Assembly: GCA_004151065.3 (NCBI GenBank)
Contig: NWUY0300133861.1
Coordinates: 1,600-14,134, forward strand
Reading direction: 5' to 3'
Source of the DNA: Larix sibirica
Lineage: Eukaryota > Streptophyta > Pinopsida > Pinales > Pinaceae
DNA length: 12,535 nt
The number at the start of each line of letters is the position of its first letter. The first letter of the stretch is position 1. Of the stretch, positions 1 to 7,391 are shown piece after piece. The translations under genes and the position numbers were made by a program. A model generated the notes under the pieces. That model was not told where the DNA came from. It saw nothing but the letters and a program-made list of their open reading frames with translations, and searched no databases.

Positions 1-21
1 AAAGCACATTAATTAACTTAA

Positions 22-819
22 TGTTGGCTAATGACTAAAAGTGAACTTAAGATTAAGTCACAGGCGTAGACCTTAAGTGAGGCTCAAGATCTAATCTTAG
101 CCATCCAACACTTTGGAGATTGAGGGTTGGGGTTTTGGTCATTAAGATGTTACAAAAGAAATACTAAGGAGAGAAGATTTTCAGAGAGAGATTTTATGAA
201 GAGAAGAGAGAGAGACTCAGTGAGTGAGAAACTCAATGGTTGTAGAGAAAAGAGTGAAGTGATTTGCAAGAGGAAAATCTGAGAGGGAGAGAAGGGGTCA
301 ATCCAACCGATCCAAGAGAGAGTCGATACAACCAATCCGAGAGAGAGCCAAACCGTACAGGCGCCAAGAGAGTCATACGATCCGTACGTCAGCCGTACGA
401 CTGGCGTAGAGGTAACGTAGGGCTAATTTCAAGGGCCAGTTTGGTTGAGGCCAATTTCTCCTTGAGGGTCAAATTTGCCAAGAGGAAGCTGATTTTCGCA
501 GGGGCCGATTTTGCCAACGAGGGTCATTTTCAATGGAGCTGAGTTACAAGATCCATTATTGTAAATTTTGAATTTCTGTGAGCCAAGATTAATAAAGAAA
601 ACATTGAATATTGGTTTTTCTCCATTGGGGTTTTACAGGGTAAACACTTGTGTCATTGTGGTTGATTTCCTATTTTATTTCTGCCGCATTATTGGTTAAA
701 AATATCAGGGTATTTCTGTTTATAATTTCAGCAGTAAGCTACAACAGTCATTTATTAAATTATTTCTGGGCATAAAAATTATTGAGAACAAAATCAGATC
801 TAGTGTTTAGAATTCAACA
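22..819 (+). mobile_element. Ty1/copia-like LTR remnant, copy A
   Basis: This is a probable solo or truncated LTR. It begins TGTTGGC and ends TTCAACA, a short inverted-terminal pattern common in copia LTRs. Two blocks match copy B at 2048-2607: about 51-157 against 2072-2180, and about 621-730 against 2441-2565. The second block has the layout of a copia U5 (a TTGGGGTTTT core, then GGTAAA, TGTGTC and a T-rich tract). The middle (about 165-545) is rich in GAGAGA and does not match copy B. A TATA-like site at 151-157 reads TACAAAA where copy B has TATAAAA. No primer-binding site follows the 3' end, so it is not the 5' LTR of an intact element. A 92-codon open frame at 264-542 lies in the unmatched middle; I do not regard it as a gene. 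The family assignment is from resemblance only. Confidence 0.5.
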
Positions 820-1162
820 ATCACCCTTGCACCTGGGGCAAACGAGTCGCCCCGGGCCTCAGCAACGAGCTACCTCCTTTCGACAACAACATAGTGGGCG
901 ACCCATGTCTGTGATATTTCTTCATCTTCGGAGACAATGACTTCCTTACTCACTGTTATACCAAAGATTATTTGATCCTCTTAATTTCTTCTGCACCCAC
1001 CATTATCAGCTTTTCTGCTATGCAATTTGAGACTCCAATGCCCAATGGAAAGGCCTTTGGCCTAAGGATTTGATACTGGTGATTTACTCCAATCTGCTGC
1101 ATTTTCCCTCCAGCATTTAACTTGTCCCTGTGATTCAAATCTGGCATTCTGTTTTCTTAAAG
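820..1162. other. No gene; possible degraded coding debris
   Basis: This stretch has no open frame of useful length and no repeat copy elsewhere in the window. A few short runs read like protein in different frames (for example QWKGLWPKDLIL near 1041-1076), which may be scattered remains of the same gene as the fragment that starts at 1163. I cannot assign it. Confidence 0.25.
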
Positions 1163-1450
1163 TTCCAAGCTGCTACTGTGGTGACATTGGATAGTCATCT
1201 CATTAAGTCTGCTAAGGGTTACCCCCTCTATCCCAAGAGCCAGCTTGACATTTACCCCCTCGTTGTGCAGTTGCAAGCGCAGGTGTTTTTATTGGCTGGC
1301 AATTTCTAAAGTTTCAACATCCCGCAAGGAATTGTTGTCCCCATATAGAGCCACTATTAACATCTCAAATTACACATTTGTAATTACGGTGCCAACTTGG
1401 AGATTGACATCTTGGATCCACACCTATCAGAGAAGGCTCCTGGATTATGA
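1163..1450 (+). pseudogene. Broken coding fragment, related to 3823-4017
   Basis: The frame starting at 1163 is open to a TAA near 1310 and reads like protein (LDSHLIKSAKGYPLYPKSQL). It then becomes homologous to the fragment at 3823-4017. Shared elements are an LQxQ start, SPY(G/R)AT followed by YTFxIT, LEIDILD, and a stop after APxL (TGA at 1448-1450 here, TAA at 4015-4017 there). The match passes through at least two frames, so this copy carries indels as well as in-frame stops. I do not recognise the family. The similarity runs on past the stop, which suggests that the last exon and 3' UTR of one gene were duplicated. Confidence 0.45.
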
Positions 1451-1672
1451 AAACAAAAAGGTAGAATTTAATGAGATTTGGTGTTGATTTGTGCTTAATC
1501 CAGCATGAAGGTATAAGAGAAAAGCACCTAGCATGAAAGAGGTGGGGAAAGGGGCATTTTGTATAAGGTGAAGTACAGGTTTAAAAGCACTGGCTGACCT
1601 AAGAATAAATGTTATCATTTATGGCATGGTCCACCTTCGTTAAATCATGGATATAGAAGCTTAGCCAACCTA
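1262..1672 (+). repeat. Dispersed direct repeat X, copy 1
   Basis: This matches 3829-4206 in the same orientation. Matching landmarks, in order, are the coding end (LEIDILD...APxL stop), a stretch with GAGATTTGG, CTTAATCCAG/GATTAATCCAG and GAAGGTATGAG/GAAGGTATAAG, then AGTGTAGG/AGTACAGG, a TAAATCATG/CAAATCATG site and CAACCTAT. Identity is clearly below that of a recent duplication, and small indels are common. Copy 1 keeps a TTTAAAAG...GACCTAAGAAT segment that copy 2 has lost but that reappears in the unit at 4517-4946. Confidence 0.6.
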
Positions 1673-1693
1673 TAAATATTCAATTGGGTCGAC

Positions 1694-1730
1694 CCTTGTG
1701 TATTTATTACAAACAAAAATAAATACAAGG
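1694..1730. repeat. Imperfect hairpin (inverted repeat)
   Basis: Arms CCTTGTGTATTTATT (1694-1708) and AATAAATACAAGG (1718-1730) are complementary apart from a two-base indel, with a loop of about 9 nt. It lies in otherwise featureless DNA between repeat X copy 1 and LTR copy B. Confidence 0.5.
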
Positions 1731-2047
1731 TGATATGACATTGTTCTAAATCATTCTTCTTTGTGCATCTTCACAAGCAATTTTAGTGCATGGCCGGACA
1801 CTTTACATGCAACAACCCCTTCATATTGATAATGGATTCTCAAATGGAATGGTGGATACAGCAGAACAGATCCAAGTTGCATGAGTCCAATCGCATCCGA
1901 AGAAAGGGAGATGAAATTCTTTGAGAATCTAATGTCAAATTCATCAAGGCATATTTAAGGTGTTGATGATTGTAGCTCGGACAGGTAATTGTGCATAGGC
2001 CAGGTGTCAGGAATGCAAAAGTCGTCCAGATTACCTCTCTAGGTACT
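1731..2047. other. No feature recognised
   Basis: No long open frame, no second copy in the window and no RNA-gene pattern was seen here. It is AT-rich intergenic or old repeat sequence. Confidence 0.3.
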
Positions 2048-2607
2048 TGCTTGAGAGAGCAAATGACTTTTGATTAAGGTCACAGACGTTGATCTTAAGT
2101 TAGGCTTGAGATCTAATCTCAGCCATCAATCACTTTGGAGATTGAGGGTTAGGGTTCTGGTCATTAAGATGTTATAAAAAAAACCCGAGAGGAGAAGACA
2201 CAACAACCACACAGAGTGAGTGAGATCTCATTGATTGGTTGGAAAGACTTTCAGCCAAGTGTGCAGGGGCAGGATCAGAGCAAAGGAGCAAGGGGCAGCA
2301 AAGGGATTAGCAGCCAGCAAGATCAAATTACTGATCTTGAGGTGTGATAGGCTATCTTTCCGTCTTTGTATTATTCCTCAGTGGACCATTATCCTAGGAC
2401 GGGAGCCCAGGATTTTATCTTAATAAAATCATTAATTTGTTGATTTTTACCAGTTGGGGTTTTCCAGGGTAAATTCATGTGTCGAATGTGATTATGATTT
2501 CTGTTTTTTCCCGTTGCGTAATTAGTTAGAAATCAGTGTATTTTCGTTTATAATTAATCAGCTAATTATTGAGAATGAGAATCGGATCTGGTTTCCGAAG
2601 ATTAACA
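2048..2607 (+). mobile_element. Ty1/copia-like LTR remnant, copy B
   Basis: This is a relative of copy A (22-819), about 240 bp shorter because the middle differs. The shared U3 block (2072-2180) contains GATTGAGGGTTAGGGTT and leads into a clean TATAAAA at 2173-2179, a plausible LTR promoter. The shared U5-like block (2441-2565) has TTGGGGTTTTCCAGGGTAAA and ends near ATTAACA at 2601-2607, aligned with ATTCAACA in copy A. A polyadenylation-like AATAAA occurs at 2422-2427. No primer-binding site follows the 3' end and no polypurine tract precedes the 5' end, so I read it as a solo or truncated LTR. The left boundary is uncertain by about 20 bp. Confidence 0.5.
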
Positions 2608-3650
2608 TCAAGGTTTATCCATCATTCAGAGCAGCAAAGTTTTTTGCAGGAAACATCTCTAGCAATGCTCTTGCTCTTGGTCCAAAGTTTGGCTCTTGCT
2701 TACATTCTTGCTAAAGACATTGAAAAAATTACCTTCGCTTGTCCAAAAGAGGAGGTTGGTCAAGATAACAATGATTTAGCACATGACGAGGAAGCAAAAG
2801 ATCTTGACCAGCAGCAACAGACTTTCCCATGCACATCTTTCGATGTTCTTCAGTTGACAAACTCATGCTAGTGCAGAGCATGCAAGCATTCCCATTTAGA
2901 AGATGGATGTTGCATTTTTCAACAGACTGCACAATTTTTCGAGGAACATCATACAAACAGAGACGTTGATTGTGTTCATAAACATTTAGTTGCCATCAAA
3001 GATCCCAGTGTTGTTCAAGGATTGATTGCTGATGTATATCAGATACCAGAGGATGATAACAGTAATGATGAAATATTTTCTCCTCCTTGTCTTTCTTATG
3101 CAATATGTGAACTAAATGAAGATAATAGGGATAAAAAGATTTGAACAACCATAAGCATGCAGTCCTGTTTTATCAATTTGGATGAGCAGCCTACAAACGG
3201 GAGGTTTTGCACGCCTGTTATGACTAAGCATTTGCATGCTAGTGAGAGTGTTAACGTTGATAATCATGGAGAGAAACAACAGAGTTTCATATCCTTCCTA
3301 GAGTCGCTTCTCATTGTAATGTTCAATCCAATTGGTTCATACAAAGAATTTTCCAACGAGAAGGAAGATGCATGCCCAACCCTCAGTGATCACATTGAAG
3401 GTTGGATGCAGCAGGAGTGCATATTTTCTGAAGAATCGGGTGTCTGCCTTGCTCATCAAAGGTGCAAGGTTGACGTTTCATCTCTTTTCAGAAATCAAGC
3501 ATTTGTAACGTAGGCCCATTTTAGGAAACAGTTGCAGCTCCCTCATTTTGGTTCATCCTGGAACTCAACAGAAGATTGTGCACTCCAATGTGATCCTTCA
3601 GTGGCTACACTAGAAATACGATTTCATCTAACCCTCTATTTCTTGCATAT
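2608..3650 (+). pseudogene. Large exon-like pseudogene, unknown family
   Basis: A single frame (codons in register with 2569) runs about 1.04 kb with only three stops: TAG at 2869, TGA at 3142 and TAG at 3511. It continues in the same register after each, which is not expected of random AT-rich DNA. The product has a hydrophobic stretch near the start (LAMLLLLVQSLALAYILA, about 2668-2721), an acidic and Gln-rich segment, a Cys-rich patch (CRACKHSHLEDGCC), and later a FISFLESLLIVMFNPIGSY segment. I do not recognise the family. The frame ends at 3648-3650, directly before a GTAAGG that looks like a splice donor. Only nonsense changes are visible and no frameshifts, so decay looks fairly recent compared with the nearby fragments. 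The frame's beginning merges into LTR copy B, so the true 5' end is missing or replaced. Confidence 0.5.
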
Positions 3651-3744
3651 GTAAGGGTAGTGTAGGTGTGTTTGTGGATAAGTTCATTATTGAGAATTCA
3701 CAGTTGATTTTCAGAACAATTTAGTAATAATTTGTGTTTTGCAG
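3651..3744 (+). other. Candidate intron (GTAAGG...TTTTGCAG)
   Basis: The open frame of the upstream pseudogene stops exactly where a donor-like GTAAGG starts. About 90 bp later a T-rich stretch ends in TTTTGCAG at 3737-3744, a good plant acceptor. The size is typical of a short plant intron. No clear exon frame continues for long after 3744, so this rests on the two sites and the frame boundary only. Confidence 0.3.
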
Positions 3745-3822
3745 TACTTATAGGTGTATGTTTTGGGAATAAGTACGTCCAAGTTGAATAACATGGTCTG
3801 AATTTTATAAGGCCATCAGAGT

Positions 3823-4017
3823 TTGATAAAGTTGCAGGTGCAAGGATTTTTTATCACTGGAGATTCTGGATTCTCAACATTCCACAGGGGAATGTCATCC
3901 CCCTATGGAGCCACTGTTAACACCAAAGGCTACACTTTCACAATCACTAATCATGGTGCCAAATTGGAAATTGACATTCTGGATCAACGTCTCTTTGGGC
4001 AGGCTCCTAGATTATAA
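3823..4017 (+). pseudogene. C-terminal coding fragment, unknown family
   Basis: A 64-codon open stretch contains SPYGATVNTKGYTFTIT and ITNHGAKLEIDILDQRLF and ends with TAA after APRL. It is supported as former coding sequence because a second, more damaged copy at 1265-1450 keeps the same residues at protein level through frameshifts. The frame opens with TTG rather than ATG and is preceded by TTGCAG near 3833-3838, so it is better read as the tail of a longer gene or a last exon than as a complete small protein. I do not recognise the domain. It may belong to the same former gene as 2608-3650, which lies upstream on the same strand, but nothing proves this. Confidence 0.4.
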
Positions 4018-4206
4018 AAACAGAAAGGCCAAAATTTCATGAGATTTGGAGTTGACTTGTGATTAATCCAGAGTGAAGGTATGAGTAAAAAACCCAGCAT
4101 GATACTGGCAGAGAAAGGGGAGATGTGAATAAAGTGAAGTGTAGGCTTAATTTATGACTTTGCCCACCCTGGTCAAATCATGCATGTACAAGTTGAGTCA
4201 ACCTAT
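3829..4206 (+). repeat. Dispersed direct repeat X, copy 2
   Basis: This is the second copy of the segment at 1262-1672, same strand. It includes the fragment at 3823-4017 and about 190 bp of downstream noncoding sequence. Its last part (from 4127) is also the first part of the tandem unit at 4127-4516, so the repeats interlock. The noncoding tail seems to have been amplified separately from the coding end. Confidence 0.6.
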
Positions 4207-4516
4207 GCCTTTGGGCCGGCAAGAAGGCACAACACCTATGAGTTAAAACACCTATGAGGGCACATTACCACAGATGTAGAGTTGGTTCTATCAGGCCCAC
4301 TGATAGATATGGATAAAGGTGTGTGTTGGTCATGAATTGGCATGCAATGGATGCATCACCTCAGTGGTTGGTTTGTGTTTTGATTAATTTGACATCACAT
4401 GGATGGGTGTCTATTCTGGCCCTTTGATCTACTTCATGCCAGCACAAGGCCTCATGTATCTAGAGGGGAGTTCTAGTTGCCATGATTACTATTTTTGCAC
4501 ATCCAATGTAAGGATT
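4127..4516 (+). repeat. Tandem direct repeat Y, unit 1
   Basis: The unit runs from GAATAAAGTGAAGTGTAGG to CATCCAATGTAAGGAT and is followed at once by a second copy. It lacks about 39 bp near its start that unit 2 and repeat X copy 1 possess, so the deletion belongs to this unit. No open frame is conserved between the units. Confidence 0.8.
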
Positions 4517-4946
4517 TGAATAAAGTGAAGTGTAGGTTTAAAAGGGTTGGCCAACCTATGAACGAATGTTTTAATTTATGAGTTTCCCCACCCTGGTCAA
4601 ATCATGAATGTACAAGTTTACTGTTTGAGTCAACCTATGCATTTGGGACAGCAAGAGTGTGCCACACCTATCAGCTACAATACCTATGAGGGCACATTAC
4701 CACAGATGTAGAGTTGGTTCTTTCTGGCCGATTGATAGATATGGATAAGGTGTGTGTTGGTCGTGAATTGACATGCAATGGATGCATCGCCTCAGAGGTT
4801 GGTTTGTGGTTTGATTAGTTTGACGTCACATGGATGGGTGTCTATTCTGGCCCTTTGATCTATTTCATGCCAGCACAAGGCCTCATCCATCTAGAGGAGA
4901 GTTCTAGTTGCAGTGTTTACTACTTTTGCACATCCAATGTAAGGAT
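4517..4946 (+). repeat. Tandem direct repeat Y, unit 2
   Basis: This is the second copy of the preceding unit, with long near-identical runs such as CATGGATGGGTGTCTATTCT and GCACATTACCACAGATGTAG. It keeps the TTTAAAAGGGTTGGCCAACC segment missing from unit 1. Most differences from unit 1 are single-base changes. It looks noncoding. Confidence 0.8.
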
Positions 4947-5484
4947 CTCAACTTCCCCTTGGACTCATTCATACATTTGAACTCACAGCAAGAGTGGAGG
5001 TAAATTAGTTTGGAGGTTGGGGGCTGTTGTCAGTAAGCAAAAATGATGTTCTAGACCTATTCTTAGATCTACTCATGCAAAGTTGACAACAGCTCGCTTA
5101 TCTATTTGCAGCACATTGTGAGGGCACAGTAGATCACTGGATGATTCAGCAAAGAAGGCAGGAATCATTACTTCTATCTATAGGATTGAGTAGTCAGCTT
5201 GCAGGGCACAGTCACTAAAGGGAGTCACTCTTCACTACCATTCTGGCCAACATGGACATGTATTCTGAAACCTGTGATGTATGGGTCACTTGCCAGAGAG
5301 AATCATGGGTTTATTTAATGGTGATTCAAAGATTTTAAGAGGGTTGAACTCAAAGAGACAAGATCTCTACTATTAGTTGTAATTGTTATTGAGCCTTTGG
5401 ATAGTGAATGAAATCCAAGCACTAGGTTGACAGTTTCCTTCTTTTGTATGCATTAACTTTTGTTGTTGATGCTTGCAGCACTCT
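4947..5484. other. No gene; possible remnant of another LTR
   Basis: There is no supported open frame. A purine-rich run GGAGGTTGGGGGC (5012-5024) directly precedes TGTTGTCA (5025-5032), which looks like a polypurine tract meeting an LTR start. TGACAACA at 5084-5091 is its exact inverse, so a small hairpin is the other explanation. I cannot find a matching 3' end; it may lie beyond the element inserted at 5490. Confidence 0.25.
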
Positions 5485-5489
5485 CAATT
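5485..5489. repeat. Target-site duplication, left (imperfect)
   Basis: CAATT directly before the 5' LTR corresponds to CATTT at 11899-11903 directly after the 3' LTR, four of five bases. A 5-bp duplication is normal for Ty3/gypsy and Ty1/copia integration. One later substitution would explain the mismatch. Confidence 0.45.
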
Positions 5490-5836
5490 TGCAATGTCCC
5501 CATTTTTGGGTTCTTTTGCTCTGCAAGTGGAGATGACTTTTGGGGTTTCTGTCAGCTTGATCAGAGGGGTAATTTGATGTTACCAATGAGCTCAGAGGGT
5601 TTAGAGGAATTATATGATGCCCAGCCAGGTCCGTTTATCATTTTTCATCGGAATCACTCCGGTGCAGTCAATTTTCGATTCCAATGCATTTCAACCATTC
5701 CCGTAATTTGGGAGTAATATTGAGCATAATTGAATTTAATTCACTAAGTTATTACTTTATCTAAATTATCTAAGGGGGCACCTAAGCGTAATAGCTCATT
5801 GGAACCGGGATGAAAAACTTTATATGTTGGGATGAT

Positions 5837-5967
5837 GAAAAGTGACTTCCAGTGCCCGAAAATGCTTTAAAGTCAAATAAATCACTTTTTAGAGTAAAAA
5901 AGGTTTAATAAATTAATAAAGTGATTATGGGGGAAATATTGAAGAAATAATTATAAAGTCACTTTTT
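5837..5967. repeat. Nested inverted repeats in the LTR
   Basis: GAAAAGTGACTT (5837-5848) is complementary to AAGTCACTTTT (5956-5966). Between them AAATCACTTTTT (about 5880-5891) faces AAAGTGATT (about 5919-5927). The outer pair is also present in the 3' LTR (10614-10625 and 10731-10743), while the inner pair is partly mutated there. Folded RNA or cruciform DNA is possible. Confidence 0.5.
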
Positions 5968-6628
5968 AATTAATTAATGAGTGGGAAAGGTGAAAAGGGG
6001 ACAAAAGAGAAATAGGAGCTCATTCTCATATTATTCATGACTTATTTTTTAAAAAGAGAATTTGGAGAGCTCTTGTGGCTTTTGCCTCTTGGGACGGAAA
6101 CCTTAAGAGAAAATTGGTTTCAGTGGTGAACTATCCACCCTAGCTGATTGTGAGAGGGAAGATCATTCAGATCTTTTCACTGTACTTCACTGTCGTGGAG
6201 GGGAAACAAATATACCAGCAGATTCGTATAGATTGGTGGAGTTTTCAGCTAACTATGGAGGGTGCACTTGGCTAGGAAGCGCGTTAGGTATGTTCTCACC
6301 TTCATCTTTGTACCGGTTGCATATAGATGAAAAGGAGGGCGATTTACCATTGTTCGGTGAGTGAATCGTTGAAGAGGAGGGCACTGTCATCTTTACAGTT
6401 TGCGGGCATCTAAAGATAGGGTGCACTTGGTCTTTGAGGAGCATTTCAGCGTGGGAGGATGTGGGTCACACAGAGATACCCTTATCACCTCAGATTGCTG
6501 CCTGTATCTCTGCATTGGACAAGTTCTGGGCTTTCGCTCAGCAGTACAGTATTGTTCTCAGCGATTTGTGGCATTTCCTAAGCATCTCGTGGGGGTTTGG
6601 AGACATTCGACCCACTCAAGGAAGAGCT

Positions 6629-6652
6629 GTACTGTACTGTACTGTACTGTAC
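6629..6652. repeat. GTACT pentanucleotide microsatellite
   Basis: Four GTACT units plus GTAC. The homologous site in the 3' LTR (11401-11414) has two units plus GTAC, so the array changed length after insertion. Confidence 0.85.
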
Positions 6653-6895
6653 GCCATACGGTATTGTCAAATCTGCAGGTCAGAATAATGGGAAAAATCT
6701 GATTTAATTTCACTTGTTTGCCAGCTGTAGCAACTGTTAGTAAATGGTTGTAGCTTCACATTTATTTGTGGGTAGTTTTATGGTATTAAATGCAGGGTCT
6801 ATGGTACATATTCCAATGCTTGATGTCATTATGTGTGAGATCTGAAATATATATCCTTTAAAACCATCACAAAGCCAAACACAAAATCTATCAAA

Positions 6896-7150
6896 TCAGA
6901 TTTGGAATTGTACAGCAGTATCATAGCATGTGTTGTCAAACTGTTTGACAAAAAGCCTGAACCAAAAGTAATCAAAATACAGCAGTAAACTCAAACATCT
7001 ACCATCAGATCAGTAAGGGGATATTTCAGGGGTATCAGACCACCGTTATCAAAGTGTTTGACAAAAGTCACCAACCAAAAATACCTCAGCAGTCAATCTA
7101 AAGGTCAGCCCAGATCTGATTGGGAACATTACAGTGGTATCAGAGCTATG
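6896..7150 (+). repeat. Three-step ladder of PBS-like segments
   Basis: Three similar segments are spaced about 105-114 bp apart. They are centred on GTATCAT (6918-6924, in GCAGTATCATAGCATG), GTATCAG (7032-7038, in GGGGTATCAGACC) and the true primer-binding GTATCAG (7137-7143, in GTGGTATCAGAGCTATG). The sequence after the first two is also related: GTTGTCAAACTGTTTGACA at 6932 and GTTATCAAAGTGTTTGACA at 7045. The sequence before the first and third is related too (TTGGAATTGTACAG against TGGGAACATTACAG). Confidence 0.5.
7135..7146 (+). other. Primer-binding site for initiator Met tRNA
   Basis: TGGTATCAGAGC lies one base after the 5' LTR and is exactly complementary to the 3' end of plant initiator tRNA-Met, the most common primer of plant LTR retrotransposons. 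Minus-strand DNA synthesis would begin here. It fixes the element's orientation and the LTR boundary. Confidence 0.95.
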
Positions 7151-7256
7151 CATCCTGCCAGCCTGAGGTGTTATTAGTGAAGGATATCTTCAGATTGTTT
7201 GTTGAGTGACCAGCACTCATCTATCACAGTTTCAGCAGATTGTTGGTTTGGGAAAG

Positions 7257-7391
7257 ATGAAGTCTATGCAAGAACTCATGACAGAATTTATGCAGGTCTC
7301 TCAAGAATATCAGAAGAATCTAACAACATTGTTAGAATACCATGAAATATTACAATTTACAACCTATTTTTGCAGAGGAAAGGCAAGATGA
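7257..7391 (+). pseudogene. N-terminal segment of interior ORF
   Basis: The first ATG after the primer-binding site opens a 44-codon run, MKSMQELMTEFMQVSQEYQK and onward, with regularly spaced Leu/Met that could form a helix or coiled coil. It sits where gag normally starts. It overlaps the next long frame (open from 7336, ATG at 7342), which is one register away, so I read it as the N-terminus of the same former protein, separated by a frameshift somewhere in 7336-7391. There is no recognisable gag domain. If the element once made a short separate protein, this could instead be that product. Confidence 0.35.

Larger units (their letters stand above)
5490..7133 (+). repeat. 5' LTR
   Basis: The LTR starts TGCAATGTCCCC and ends GGGAACATTACA, and is colinear with 10259-11898 throughout. 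In the first 230 bp I count about 20 substitutions and one 3-bp indel against the 3' LTR; the last 435 bp show about 30 changes and an 11-bp indel. Where the 3' LTR has a strong TATATAAAT at 10531-10539, this copy has TATCTAAAT at 5758-5766, so its promoter may be disabled. A second TATA-like TTTATATG (5819-5826) is kept in both. AT-rich sequence with several AATAAA strings follows (5876-5923). Near 6629-6652 lies a GTACT pentanucleotide run that is longer here than in the partner. Confidence 0.9.

Noticed and set aside
264-542. 92-codon open frame inside LTR copy A
   Set aside because: It starts at TTG, is biased by GAGAGA repeats, lies in LTR sequence and has no counterpart in copy B.
2146-2156. 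Telomere-like GGGTTAGGGTT in LTR copy B
   Set aside because: One partial unit only, and it belongs to a block shared with copy A where it reads GGGTTGGGGTT.
22-2607. LTR copies A and B as the two LTRs of one element
   Set aside because: They differ in length and in their whole middle, no primer-binding site follows A, and no polypurine tract precedes B.
6400-6702. Open frames in the middle of the LTR, with counterparts at 11208-11495
   Set aside because: The LTRs are copies, so shared frames are expected; the frame ends differ because of microsatellite and indel changes.
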